A DNA stretch of 64,000 bases from Trichomonas vaginalis G3 (Eukaryota; Parabasalia; Trichomonadida; Trichomonadidae): positions 4,960,001 to 5,024,000 of the forward strand of contig NC_067203.1 of the NCBI RefSeq assembly GCF_026262505.1, in the 5' to 3' direction. The notes under the pieces were generated by a model. The model was not told where the DNA came from and made no database searches. It worked only from the letters and a program-made list of their open reading frames with translations. The translations under genes and the position numbers were made by a program. Below are positions 30,301 to 39,076 of the stretch, in pieces (the first letter of the stretch is position 1; every line of letters begins with the position of its first letter).

Positions 30301-30997
30301 TTCGAAAGTCTAATGCAGAAAATATTTGTGGATATGTAAATTGAACGTTATTTTGAAGGTAAACATTGAGTATATCGATATTTCCACCAATAAGTGCATA
30401 AAATGGGTCAAATTCCTGATGAGGATTTTGAGAAATAATATAATTGAAAATTTTAACAGAACCATATAGAGTAGCAAGCTGAAATGGATTTAATTCATGA
30501 TTCAAGATAGATATATTACTATGTTTTTGTAAAACGAAGAGTTTTTCAAATTTTTCGACTGAATCTTCAATAAAAACTTGAATATCTGGATCAGTGTCTT
30601 TCCATGGACCACTGCTCTTATAAAGGTATGAAAAATTGTAAGGTAATTCTTGCTGTGACGAGAAAAGACGATAATTTGGATCATTAACGAGAAAACAGTA
30701 AACGAAGTTCGGAACGTTCAATCTGCAGCATAATGTTGATAGTAAATCATTTGGAAACTTTGATAGTAACTTTGCATTTTGAATTGCTCGTTTTGGCCGA
30801 ATGTATAGAGCAATTCCTAACTCACGAAAACCTAGAGTTGGATATTGTTCCAAAAACTTCAAGATTTTCTTGACAGATCCTTCTAATTCGCTATCAAAAG
30901 AATATAATAAATTTTGAAATTCTTCATATTCATATGATTCAAGAGGTATTAAAACATCTTGAATTCTTTCATATGAAAGCGGATATTTAGCGTTCAA
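27326..30997 (-). CDS. large ankyrin-type (DUF3447-like) protein
   Basis: A single open frame of 1223 codons. The sequence is made of helical pairs with weak ankyrin character: NPFQLATLYGSVKIFNYIISQNP and FYALIGGNIDILNVYLQNN near residues 170-215, DGKTIFHLCFAKDDKELIQYVSDHG near 880, and LYLAIYFGNVDFVDDVLYKMD near 1060. The two thirds between are unassigned helical sequence. The C terminus is basic (VPKWLTKKVTENLKLRG). No signal, membrane or catalytic motif. It fits the very large ankyrin-like proteins expanded in trichomonads, presumed scaffolds. The frame has no ATG before about residue 280: it is bounded upstream by a TAA within an A-run. The start may lie in an unseen first exon or have been lost through a length change in that homopolymer. 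Confidence 0.75.
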   Translation of the reverse strand: MNAKYPLSYERIQDVLIPLESYEYEEFQNLLYSFDSELEGSVKKILKFLEQYPTLGFRELGIALYIRPKRAIQNAKLLSKFPNDLLSTLCCRLNVPNFVYCFLVNDPNYRLFSSQQELPYNFSYLYKSSGPWKDTDPDIQVFIEDSVEKFEKLFVLQKHSNISILNHELNPFQLATLYGSVKIFNYIISQNPHQEFDPFYALIGGNIDILNVYLQNNVQFTYPQIFSALDFRNDELFDYVTNDQFKKVSSTTCSFKALLYLDKHHYDFESTHNFIISCMEYPSLNILKSFTTPRFIVEVILMCKSKYIFSNLTVSQNMKLIEEVCEILSDMKQYEYIRNIVSALNYKHYFNRETMLLKYVYLSPGISEVGLSDQEELQRTSFIQNCLRNSYSTFVDPSLIFKLFCFVRDSPRISDKKNLIDTLLKIKNFDTKLTVEQKVEIFETKQSSELFESIVCMQVPVDLRLRLLKTLNNPYFSINSEIFYDLFFSSIEVVEKITCVNVLGILMNTRSGQYCQELLFALYNLNFIKKIDKIKRLDYDDLVGQIILSKRFSIETTTDEMINYILYYSLISIPLSERTLTSEKYTDLVLKLSKVNSKDYTRIFRNPLYQNLPDWPKIISRDISLLDKLTINEKCCKYLIENKKLDLIQSKTFIISKFAFKDLENYFFDKSNYFEFHQFTESEIEPALSFLEITPKVTNSALKNLTLSRFIPMEISCFEYKNISAVQLSKIVENYLENNVQINRYLAGQIISKEIFFVGNKKYYFEKIDLFPFALQLLLKYIMNLQINFDKSIEIDQIHFCAFCQSNKSNGFVKTVLTKFKINNTSLVNGLGIAINDNNEELVKILIENFDIPKNCFCVDGKTIFHLCFAKDDKELIQYVSDHGFKQGFSDKGYIPKMLNFSMESNPNIKSLLKYPFVPLFTNIPNNSGYPSNQKFLVAYARTKNKSFIEPIWNSAKYPVQFHLFVSLFCNDFYYSFFDSELSNEDKEDLIDMLRTYPTEFMNNLFDIMNKTSEKLECDFYIELLYLAIYFGNVDFVDDVLYKMDLDSYDLRMISPICVAVKFDRFAIFKLMVSKKNEIQDVYFAPEDNFKYSKEVNLLEYVIKNERKAMFDLLIEKKFNVNAHGSFEPFLAAFNIFEQNGEKYYVQKLIPLLDIEFEKVKNPSVVSLIEFYKTGEKKFDGDTKYILDLLDSKVPKVLKNQRFVPKWLTKKVTENLKLRGNFN

Positions 30998-31128
30998 ACT
31001 TATGTTTTGTGTATCAGGAGAATGATTTTGACCTTGAATTTTTTTTTATATTTTCAATTATTATTTGTAAGAACTCATAGAATTTTTTAACAATTGATAA
31101 GTATCAAAATTTAACTAGTTTTATTTTC

Positions 31129-31525
31129 ATGGAGTTATGGATGCCTACGTATTGCAAAAAAGTGACGAAAAGTGACACTCCTCTTCTTTTCGCAGGGTTA
31201 CTGATCGCTTGCTTTCTACTCAGCAATGTCTCAGATTTTCTTTTTTTAGGAGGAAACAAAGATATCATGAGCGAATGTTTGAAATATCAGAAGCCAAATA
31301 TATTGTGCCTGGAATATGCAATTAAACTACTTTTCATATTCTTTGCGTCTATTCAATTGCTGTACGATATAAAGATCAATTTAAATCATTGCGAAAAATA
31401 TCATAATCTTGAATCAAACAAATGATGTTGATAGATGCTTTACTTACTCATTAAATTTTAATGATTCATCCATTTCCCAATATTCCCTTCCACATGGTGC
31501 AATTATCAATGAACAATTCTGAGCC
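31129..31525 (+). pseudogene. ankyrin-family (DUF3447 region) relic
   Basis: The stretch FLFLGGNKDIMSECLKYQKPNILCLEYAIK and INLNHCEKYHNLES matches the middle of the DUF3447-like region of the intact genes at 2846, 7471 and 34392. After it, pieces like TNDVDRCF can still be read in another frame, ending near an ATTATCAATGAAC ankyrin remnant. Both ends are missing and frames are shifted; the 98-codon frame over it starts in unrelated DNA. Decayed copy. Confidence 0.7.
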
Positions 31526-31641
31526 CATAACTTTATTTTAGCATAAATAGTTGATAATTCAATGAGGTAAGTCTCAGGCTATTGTTTTTTAAAATTGTTA
31601 CAACTGAAATCAGTATTGTAATCTGATTTCCCTATCGAGAC

Positions 31642-31652
31642 AAAAAGTGACA
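31642..31652 (+). promoter_or_regulatory. AAAAAGTGACA block upstream of the Rab gene
   Basis: Lies about 28 bases before the Rab start and matches the blocks at 18399-18410 (plus) and 41711-41720 (minus). A promoter role is inferred from position only. Confidence 0.4.
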
Positions 31653-31680
31653 ATAAAAAAAGTTTACAATTTCCCATCAA

Positions 31681-32250
31681 ATGACAACATATGAATATAA
31701 GGTTGTTATGATCGGTTCTGTTTCAGTTGGAAAGACAGCAATTGCCAACCGCCTCCAGTTTAAGCGTTTTGATGAAGAATATCAGCCAACTGTTGGTGCT
31801 GGATACATTCCATACAGAACCACTTATGATGGTAAGGATATTGAGCTCCAAATTTGGGACACAGCAGGTATGGAGCGTTACAAATCACTTGGATCTATTT
31901 ACTACCGCGACGCAAACGCCGCAATCATTGTTTATGATCAAACATCAAATGAGTCTGCGGAATCTTTAGAATCATGGTTGGAGAATTTCCGCCAGACAGT
32001 CAAGACACCATGCTACATTGCTATCGCTGGAAATAAAGAAGATCTCCCGAACAAAGTTGTTCCACCAGAGAAAATCAAAGATTGGGCATCACAAAACGGA
32101 TTTGACTTCTATATTACTTCAGCCAAAGATGGAACAGGCGTAAATGAAATGTTTAATGCAATGGTCAAATATTTAGTTAAATCAAACAAAGAAGAAGCAA
32201 CAAAGGGACCTGCTCTCAGAAAGACTAAGAAGTCAGGTGGCTGCTGCTAA
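31681..32250 (+). CDS. Rab-family small GTPase
   Basis: 189 residues, the usual Rab length. GTP-binding motifs are in order: P-loop GSVSVGKT (12-19), switch I Thr37 (QPTVGAGY), WDTAG (59-63), GNKED (117-121) and TSAK (146-149). The C terminus KKSGGCC carries two cysteines for geranylgeranyl anchors, so the protein cycles between cytosol and a membrane and controls vesicle traffic. The overall pattern is closest to the Rab5/Rab21/Rab22 endocytic group, but subgroup assignment is uncertain. Odd point: the residue after WDTAG is Met64 where nearly all Rabs have the catalytic Gln (here WDTAGMERY), which should lower intrinsic and GAP-driven GTP hydrolysis. G and C content is high for the window, typical of a well-expressed gene. 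The ATG start gives no extra residues. Confidence 0.95.
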   Translation: MTTYEYKVVMIGSVSVGKTAIANRLQFKRFDEEYQPTVGAGYIPYRTTYDGKDIELQIWDTAGMERYKSLGSIYYRDANAAIIVYDQTSNESAESLESWLENFRQTVKTPCYIAIAGNKEDLPNKVVPPEKIKDWASQNGFDFYITSAKDGTGVNEMFNAMVKYLVKSNKEEATKGPALRKTKKSGGCC

Positions 32251-32532
32251 TACTGTCAATGTTTTAATAGAAATTTATCATTATTTTTATAAATAATCTT
32301 CGATTTCTTCGGTGTTATACATATCAATATAGGTAAAAATTACTTTTCATATATTTTATGTATGTTTTTCGTTATTATTCTTTAGATTCAAAGAATTTTA
32401 AATTTTTATTTGATTTTCTTAAAAAACTAAGTGAATATTTCAGCGTGAAATAGATAAACAAATACATGCTCACTTAATTGAAGAATAATGACATTTTATT
32501 GACATATGACCTGAAAATTGCTTCAAGAAAGA

Positions 32533-34068
32533 ATGAAAGTTGCTTCAATCCTTTCATTCTTTGAGAAAGAAGAGATACCCAAAGGCAAGATATACTCAAG
32601 CAACAACGTTATGGTTATTTTTCACGATGAAGAGCCTTTAATGACATATTACACACAAAATGTCAAAAATACGATTACTTTAGAATCTCTTGATATCGAT
32701 ATGAATATATGCAAGATCATTGCAGTTGATATGCATAACGAAGGCAGACTATTTATGCTTGTTTCTAAAAAATCAACTCCAATTGCCTATTTTATTTCGA
32801 TCAATAGCGATGATTCTACACATTTACCAAAAATAATACAGTTATGTTGTTCATCAGTGTCATTTCATAAGAAAATTCTGAGTGTTTTTATCCCACAGCC
32901 AAATATTTTTTGTATTATTTCAAGAGAAGGCATCAGTATTCATACAATAACACTGCAAACAATCTATTCGAAAATGATACAGATAAGAAAATGCGTTTAT
33001 ATCAAAAATTATATCATGTACGCTTCAAATAAAGGAGTTTCATTAATAAAGATCAACGATGACGGAACAATATCAGAGTTTCTTAAGTCCGGAACTACCC
33101 AGTTGTTTATTCCATTCACTCTCCTTATCCATCCTGACTTTTTAACCTTAGTTCAGTACGATACCAACAATAACATTGTTTTTCAAAGGATTTCGCATGA
33201 TGGAAATATTCTTCCAAGTGTTTCTATACCTAATTTCTTCAATAACGGTCAAAATCCAGACCAATACAACTATCAAATGTTTGATGACGCTGTTTTAGTA
33301 TCGGATGACAAATTCAATGCTGTCTACTTGGATATTTCTACATCAAAGGTCGTTTTCTTGTCGAAACAGTTCAAATTAGAAGAAAATTTACAAAAAATTA
33401 TTTTTAATAAATTCGGATACAGTCAAACGCACAAATTTAAGATCCATATCAACTTCGACAGCATCACAGACATCGATCCAGACCTTATTGGCGCTGTTTT
33501 ACGCCGTCATAAGTCATTATCTAGAGCATTGACACTTTTTTCACAAAGTTTGCAGCAAACGAAGACAGTTGATGGTATGAAGCTTCTTGTTAACGCCACA
33601 GCACCTTATGCTATTGATTCTGTGGCTCAAGTTCGTTATGTTCGAGCAATTCAATTTGCCAGCGTCGCAGAACCACACCTCATACTTCTAGCATTGATAA
33701 ACACAGTAAATAACATGGGAGAGAAGATGATTGATGCCGCAAAGAACACAATTTTCGAACTTTTGGCTCATATTGAGTGCATTTTCACTATGAAGACATT
33801 GATTGCAATTTGGGGACTAAAACTTAATGAATATGCATTGCAGATCATTGCTCCTAAAATTGGAGAAGAAATTGACATAAATCCGGAATATGTCCAAGAT
33901 ATTCTTGTTTACGCTGACATTTGCATCGAATCTGATAAACCAGATATTGCAAAAAGACTTATATTAAGGTTTGTTCTTGAAGAAGAACAAAGTTCGAGAG
34001 ATGTCAACCAAATTCGAATGAAATACAAAGAAAAGTTCGGCGAAGACCCGTTATCTCCTTCTTATTAA
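32533..34068 (+). CDS. beta-propeller plus helical C-terminal protein (possibly RMC1/Mic1-like)
   Basis: 511 residues from the first ATG. The N-terminal 300 residues have repeating beta-strand blocks with D/N-rich turns (KIIAVDMHNEGRLFMLVSKK, NIFCIISREGISIHTITLQT, YIMYASNKGVSLIKINDDG), as in WD-type propellers. The C-terminal 190 residues are helical (LIGAVLRRHKSLSRALTLF, EPHLILLALINTVNNMGEKM, PDIAKRLILRFVLEEE). This order resembles RMC1/C18orf8, a regulator of the Mon1-Ccz1 exchange factor, and other trafficking scaffolds. The match is structural in style, not certain. Its position just after a Rab gene may be chance. It is cytosolic, with no signal or membrane segment. Confidence 0.55.
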   Translation: MKVASILSFFEKEEIPKGKIYSSNNVMVIFHDEEPLMTYYTQNVKNTITLESLDIDMNICKIIAVDMHNEGRLFMLVSKKSTPIAYFISINSDDSTHLPKIIQLCCSSVSFHKKILSVFIPQPNIFCIISREGISIHTITLQTIYSKMIQIRKCVYIKNYIMYASNKGVSLIKINDDGTISEFLKSGTTQLFIPFTLLIHPDFLTLVQYDTNNNIVFQRISHDGNILPSVSIPNFFNNGQNPDQYNYQMFDDAVLVSDDKFNAVYLDISTSKVVFLSKQFKLEENLQKIIFNKFGYSQTHKFKIHINFDSITDIDPDLIGAVLRRHKSLSRALTLFSQSLQQTKTVDGMKLLVNATAPYAIDSVAQVRYVRAIQFASVAEPHLILLALINTVNNMGEKMIDAAKNTIFELLAHIECIFTMKTLIAIWGLKLNEYALQIIAPKIGEEIDINPEYVQDILVYADICIESDKPDIAKRLILRFVLEEEQSSRDVNQIRMKYKEKFGEDPLSPSY

Positions 34069-34208
34069 GAGATTTTTGTTTGTTATTATTTGTTTCTTAG
34101 AGTAAATCGGCTTAATATATTTAATTTCGCATGTTATTAAATAAGATCGACAAAAAACTGACAAATTGCTCTTGCAAAATCAATATCTTTATTAGAATAG
34201 CGAAAAAG

Positions 34209-34249
34209 TATAACAATCATACTAGGCACTATATATAATGATTGTTATA
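34209..34249. repeat. hairpin between two convergent genes
   Basis: Arms TATAACAATCAT (34209-34220) and ATGATTGTTATA (34238-34249) pair perfectly around a 17-base loop. It lies between the 3' ends of the genes at 34068 (plus) and 34392 (minus), so a role at transcript 3' ends is possible but unproven. The rest of 34069-34391 is AT-rich; its last 100 bases match the 3' flank of the ankyrin gene at 7369. Confidence 0.45.
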
Positions 34250-34391
34250 ATAGTTTTTTATCAACCAAAAATATTAACTATTTAACATAGAATCAATAAT
34301 TAATTAAAAGCCTTAAAATCGGCAAAAAATGGACCGAAAAGTAACTTTTAATTTTTTTTCCAAAAATCATTCAGCTTTACATGTCATTTTG

Positions 34392-36254
34392 TTAAATCGT
34401 AGCACCATGTAAAACAAGAAGATCGGCTGTTGCTTTGTATTCATTTTCTTTTGCAATGTGAAGAGCTGTTTTCCCATTATTATCTTTTTCATTGATATTT
34501 GCACCATGTGAAATAAGAAGTTCGGCTATTTCTTTACAATCATTATATGCTGCAGTATCAAGTGCGGTTATTCCATCTTCATCTTTTGCATCAATATTTG
34601 CACCATGCGAGATAAGAAGCTCGGCCATTTCTTTATGATTAAATTTTGCTGCTTTATGAAGAGGGTTTTTCCCATGCATATCTTTTGCATCAATATTTGC
34701 ACCATGCGAGATAAGAAGCTCAGCCATTTCTATTTGATTTAATTCCGCTGTATAAAAAAGAGCATTTTCCAATAAATAATCTTTTTCATTGACATTTGCA
34801 CCATGTGAAATAAGAAGTTCGACTGTTTCTTTATCATTTTCACGTACTGCTCCAAAAAGAGCGGTTTGTCCACCTAGGCGTTTTTCATTGACATTTGCAC
34901 CATATGAGATAAGAAGTTCAGCCGTTTCTTTACTTTTATGTCTTGCTGCATAATGAAGAGCAGTTTCTCCAAAATCATTTTTTTCATTGACATTTGCACC
35001 ATGTAAAATAAGAAATTCGACAGTTTCTTTTCTATTACATTCTGCCGCAAAATGAAGAGCGGTAACCCCTTGTAAATCTTTTTCATTAATATTTGCACCA
35101 TGTGAAAGAAGTAGTTCGGCTAATTCTGCAGTTTCACGATAACCTGCAAAATGAATAGCTGTTCTTTCATAATGATCTTTTTCATTGACATTTGCACCAT
35201 GTGAAATAAGAAATTCGGCTATTTCTTTATTATTATTTTGTACTGCTTTATGAAGAGCGGTTCCTTCAAAATCATCTTTTTCATTAATATTTGCACCATG
35301 GGAGATAAGAAGTTCGACTATTTCTTTATGATTAAATTCTATTGCTTTAAAAAGAGCGGGTTCTCCATGATATCCTTTTTCATTGACATTTGCGCCGTGT
35401 GAGATAAGAAATTCGACTATTTCTTTAGAATTTCTTTCTGTTGCTTTATGAAGAGCGGTTTCTTTGTAATTATCTTTTTCATTGATGTTTGCACCAAGTG
35501 AAAGGAAATATTCGCAAAGGGATGGAATACCAAATGTGGTTGAATAAACAAAACATTTGTTAACATCATTAGTTTGATCGAAATAAACTAAAAGTGACTC
35601 AAGATTTTTATGATTTACGCAAACATATAATTCGATCTTTATATTGTATTCATTCACCAAGAATGTAACAAAATCAATGTTGTGTGAAATAATTGCATAT
35701 TCCATGCATTTTTGATTTGGCGTTTGAGATTTCAAACATTCGCTCATGATCTCTTGATTTCCACCTAAAAATGATAATTCTAGACATATATGAGTTATTG
35801 GTGAGTTAAATTTTGTTCTTAAAAACTTGAAACAATCAACTGCCCCATAGTAACAACATAATTCAAGTAATGAATATCCTTCGAATATATTTGCATATAA
35901 TATGCTATGAAGTTTTTGATCTTTATCAAATCCTTCTCTTTCAGTGATTGCAATGAATGCTTCTATGTTGTTATTCATAATTGCTCTGAAGATTGGATTT
36001 TCTAAAAAGGGTTTGAGTAATTGTTCTGTCTCTTCTGTTTTGCTCAATTTAATTCCGTACTCTTCATCAAATAGGTACACAAAAAGCCTCGGAATATCGG
36101 GTACAGTCGTTACATGAAAATTATAAATAAAGAATTTTGCAAGTTTCAAGTATGACTTTGTATAGCGGTTATTATAAGGAATGAAGTCCAAAATATCTTT
36201 TACAAGATATGCTGGGGGACATTTCTTTGAATCAATCAGTTCTGTTTTGATCAT
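34392..36254 (-). CDS. ankyrin-repeat protein with DUF3447-like region
   Basis: About 620 residues from the first ATG. The DUF3447-like region occupies the first 240 residues or so (LLELCCYYGAVDCFKFL, SFLGGNQEIMSECL, FVTFLVNEYNI). About eleven ankyrin repeats follow, more varied between themselves than in the 7471 gene (ANIDAKDMHGKNPLHKAAKF, VNEKRLGGQTALFGAVREN), and the C terminus keeps the family's ending (ADLLVLHGATI). This copy therefore has an intact 3' end. Upstream the frame continues to the family ATG at 36384-36386, but codon 15 of that reading is TGA, as in the copies at 9576 and 42011. If translated, initiation must be at an internal ATG. Presumed adaptor protein. Its N-terminal part is nearly identical to 42011-42430. 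Confidence 0.85.
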   Translation of the reverse strand: MIKTELIDSKKCPPAYLVKDILDFIPYNNRYTKSYLKLAKFFIYNFHVTTVPDIPRLFVYLFDEEYGIKLSKTEETEQLLKPFLENPIFRAIMNNNIEAFIAITEREGFDKDQKLHSILYANIFEGYSLLELCCYYGAVDCFKFLRTKFNSPITHICLELSFLGGNQEIMSECLKSQTPNQKCMEYAIISHNIDFVTFLVNEYNIKIELYVCVNHKNLESLLVYFDQTNDVNKCFVYSTTFGIPSLCEYFLSLGANINEKDNYKETALHKATERNSKEIVEFLISHGANVNEKGYHGEPALFKAIEFNHKEIVELLISHGANINEKDDFEGTALHKAVQNNNKEIAEFLISHGANVNEKDHYERTAIHFAGYRETAELAELLLSHGANINEKDLQGVTALHFAAECNRKETVEFLILHGANVNEKNDFGETALHYAARHKSKETAELLISYGANVNEKRLGGQTALFGAVRENDKETVELLISHGANVNEKDYLLENALFYTAELNQIEMAELLISHGANIDAKDMHGKNPLHKAAKFNHKEMAELLISHGANIDAKDEDGITALDTAAYNDCKEIAELLISHGANINEKDNNGKTALHIAKENEYKATADLLVLHGATI

Positions 36255-37366
36255 TTTGTAAATTGAGCTTAAATCTTCTTCATTTTCCGTTTTTAGCTGA
36301 TACAATGCAGCATATGAATCAATGTAGTTTTTGTTGACACTTCACAGTTCATTGTATTTGTCGGGATGAATGTCTTGATTGGACATTTAAAAATTTAAAA
36401 GTCCGAAATCGGCATTTCACTTCACAAAATATCTTTACAATCAATTACAATAAAAAAATTCCATGTTAAACATGTTGAAAACGACGCACACAAACATTTC
36501 GGAAATAACATTAATAATATTTGTCATAAATCAGTATTTTACCATATTAATTATCTTTTTATTTCATTACAAGAAACAATTACGGGATAAAAATGATGAA
36601 AACAATGTACACAAAGATTTCGGAAATAACAGTATACGGAAAAAGTGGGTCTTAAAATCATTTTGGGTCTTACTTTTAACTGCAAAATTCCCACAATTTT
36701 GAATACTTTGGCAAAAAAACTTGCAAAAACATAGCGTCTATATACTATGTATATTAGGATTTTGCAAAGTGTCAAAAAATAAAAAATTTTTTTAAAAAAA
36801 TTTTAGGGAGTTCGAAAAAAGTAATGATTGTAAGAGATGGGAAGTATTTACGCTTGAAGTCGGAGCGGATATGAAAAGAATTTGTAGAGGCGCATATCTT
36901 GGTATGCAAAATTGAGATACTGTGTTGAAATCTACAAAATTCAAAATCTGACACAAGTCTCTCTGACCATATTAGACTCGTATTCTTTCTCTGTTGTATG
37001 AGATTTAATGAAAATGCTCGTTAATAGATACACATCTATTTAAAAATGATATCCGTTATTAAATCATATGCTCTGTGGACGCAGAAACTTGTGTTTTCGA
37101 CTTTGTAAGTTGGCAATGAGCGATGCGAATGGGTCAGTTTGGTTAGTAAAGTCATCTAAGAAAAAATCGTTAATTGAACAATATGTAATAATTTTTGAAA
37201 ATGAAGTAAACAGTATATTGAAATGTGCAGTATTAAGCTACTCTTTGACCTTGTAAGTTTTGATCAATTATGTAGCTGAAGGTATATTTGCAGGTAAGCA
37301 AGTTTGGAGAAAAATCTTATAGCTAAAAATAAAAATCGTATGAAATAATTATGTGGTTCATTTGTT

Positions 37367-37420
37367 AACGTGCTTTATTTTTGGGGTCGGAAAACCCAGG
37401 TTCGAATCCGAATACATCTT
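37367..37420 (+). other. tRNA-like fragment with perfect B-box
   Basis: It contains GGTTCGAATCC, a perfect polymerase III B-box (tRNA T-loop), followed by CGAATACATC and a T-rich run that could end polymerase III transcription. No A-box or full cloverleaf can be placed upstream. The preceding CTTTATTTTTGGGGT also occurs, inverted, in the segment at 38551-38625. Decayed tRNA or SINE-like piece. Confidence 0.4.
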
Positions 37421-38550
37421 ATTTTTTCTTTTTCATTATATCAATAAATTGTATTATACCCAAGAATTATTTTAATAAGAATCAATTTGGAATTTGAACC
37501 ATGAATAATATATTTCGTATTTAAATACTCATATTTTTGTAAAATAATCTTTTCGGTTATATTACAATCAAATTACAAAACAGTTATAAGATTTTTTAAT
37601 CCTAAATTCAAAATATATGAACTTTGATCTTTAAATTTTAAACAATTTTGAGAAAGAAATATTGTTAATCGCTTAATATTCTTATGTATATAAGTTGATT
37701 ATGCAGCTGTGTGTCAAAATCCAATTTTTAATACCAATCTCATTTATTCTTCAAATTATTTTTATTATTATAATCATGAGATCTGGTATTATATGAATAA
37801 CATCACATTTCAACATAAACGTGAATAAATTTCAAAATTGCAAAACAATCACCTCAATTTCTCTATTTATTCATATTAACTTATTTTCGATATACCCATT
37901 TAATTAGTTTCATGTATGTTAGCATGTGACAATAGATATTTGAAGCTTAAATGATGGATTGCCGAAGAAATTAACAAAAAATTCTTATATTTTTGATTTA
38001 TGATCATACAAACATAATGACTTACAACAAATATCATTATAATACATAATTACCATAGTTGGATCTCAAATTAAAAATATATTATATTTGGATATTATTT
38101 TCAATAATTTTCAATTTTGCTTTATATGAGATTCAAACAGACCATTAGATACATGTTATAGCCAATCAATATTTTCATAAGAATAAAAATTTTTTAGAAT
38201 ATTGTTTTATGTTTTTTATAATTGACAGTCTATTTGTATCTACCTATCTTAAAATACATTTTATGTTTGTAATCGCTCTTCCACCTATAACAATTTAGAA
38301 CAATTCTGAATATTTAAATGTTTTGATATGGATAATTCAGTTATACCAAGATTGACTAAGTCTCTTGGTATGAATAGTGAACTTGAGAACATTCACTTGA
38401 TTCATATTAATAAATTCGTGTCAAATTCAAATAATTGTTATTAGTAATCTTAATTTATTCAATATATATGACTAAAAACAGTTTACTTGTTTCTTACTAA
38501 TAGCAATCTTCTATTTATTTTTCAAGTATAAAAAAAAGAAAAAAAGAAAT

Positions 38551-38625
38551 GCGTGGCACTTAATTCGAACTCGGAACCCCAAAAATAAAGCCAATCCGGC
38601 GGTTTTAACCGTTAGACTACACCTC
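38551..38625 (-). other. tRNA-like segment (A-box, degenerate B-box, T-run)
   Basis: On the minus strand the 75-base segment has TAGTCTAACGG, which fits the A-box consensus. About 35 bases later comes GAGTTCGAATT, a degenerate B-box, and then a long T-rich run. Acceptor and T stems do not pair well, so I do not call a functional tRNA. It shares CTTTATTTTTGGGGT with the other segment in the same element. Confidence 0.4.
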
Positions 38626-39076
38626 AATTTCATACGAAGTAAATTTCACAGATATTTATGCGGCCCACTCTGTCAAAAAAATAAGACCAAAAGTGAGCTT
38701 AAGACCCAAATTTTCCGTATACTGTAACATGAAACAGATAGAAATGTCGAAAACACCATATACTTGCATTCTATCAACTAAAATGTCTCTGCAATTCATT
38801 ATGTAAAAAAAAGTATCATTATTATCGTATTTTGAGATATCCTCATTAGGAATTAAACATCTTACAACTGTATGGTATTCATTATGATTTTAAGATAGGG
38901 TATATTATTATTATTTCGGGAATATCGAACTTCTCTCAATTTTACTATATAAAATGGCGAAGTCGAAATTTGTCGAAGATGTTTACAATATTCATTCAAT
39001 ATATTTTGCTGCTTCAATAAGTTAGATGCATTAAAAGCATTAAAACAAAAACACAAAGTGAAATATATTTTATTTA

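Larger units (their letters stand above)
36630..38724. mobile_element. DNA element with terminal inverted repeats and TAA target duplication, 2095 bp
   Basis: The left end reads CAGTATACGGAAAA, then GTGGGTCTTAA; the right end read inward is CAGTATACGGAAAA, then TTTGGGTCTTAA. Arms are about 30 bases with a few differences. TAA stands on both sides (36627-36629 and 38725-38727). Flanking DNA matches the upstream flank of the ankyrin gene at 9576, confirming an insertion. The interior is AT-rich and has only short frames, none like a transposase, so it is non-autonomous or decayed. A 3-bp TWA duplication points to PIF/Harbinger-type elements. It carries two tRNA-like segments facing each other (37367-37420 and 38551-38625). 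Confidence 0.75.

Noticed and set aside
36463-37256. Short frames in and near the TAA-flanked element
   Set aside because: They cross the element boundary or have A/T-driven composition; no transposase motif was found.
38551-38625. A functional tRNA gene
   Set aside because: An A-box and a weak B-box are present, but acceptor and T stems do not pair and no clear anticodon arm can be drawn.
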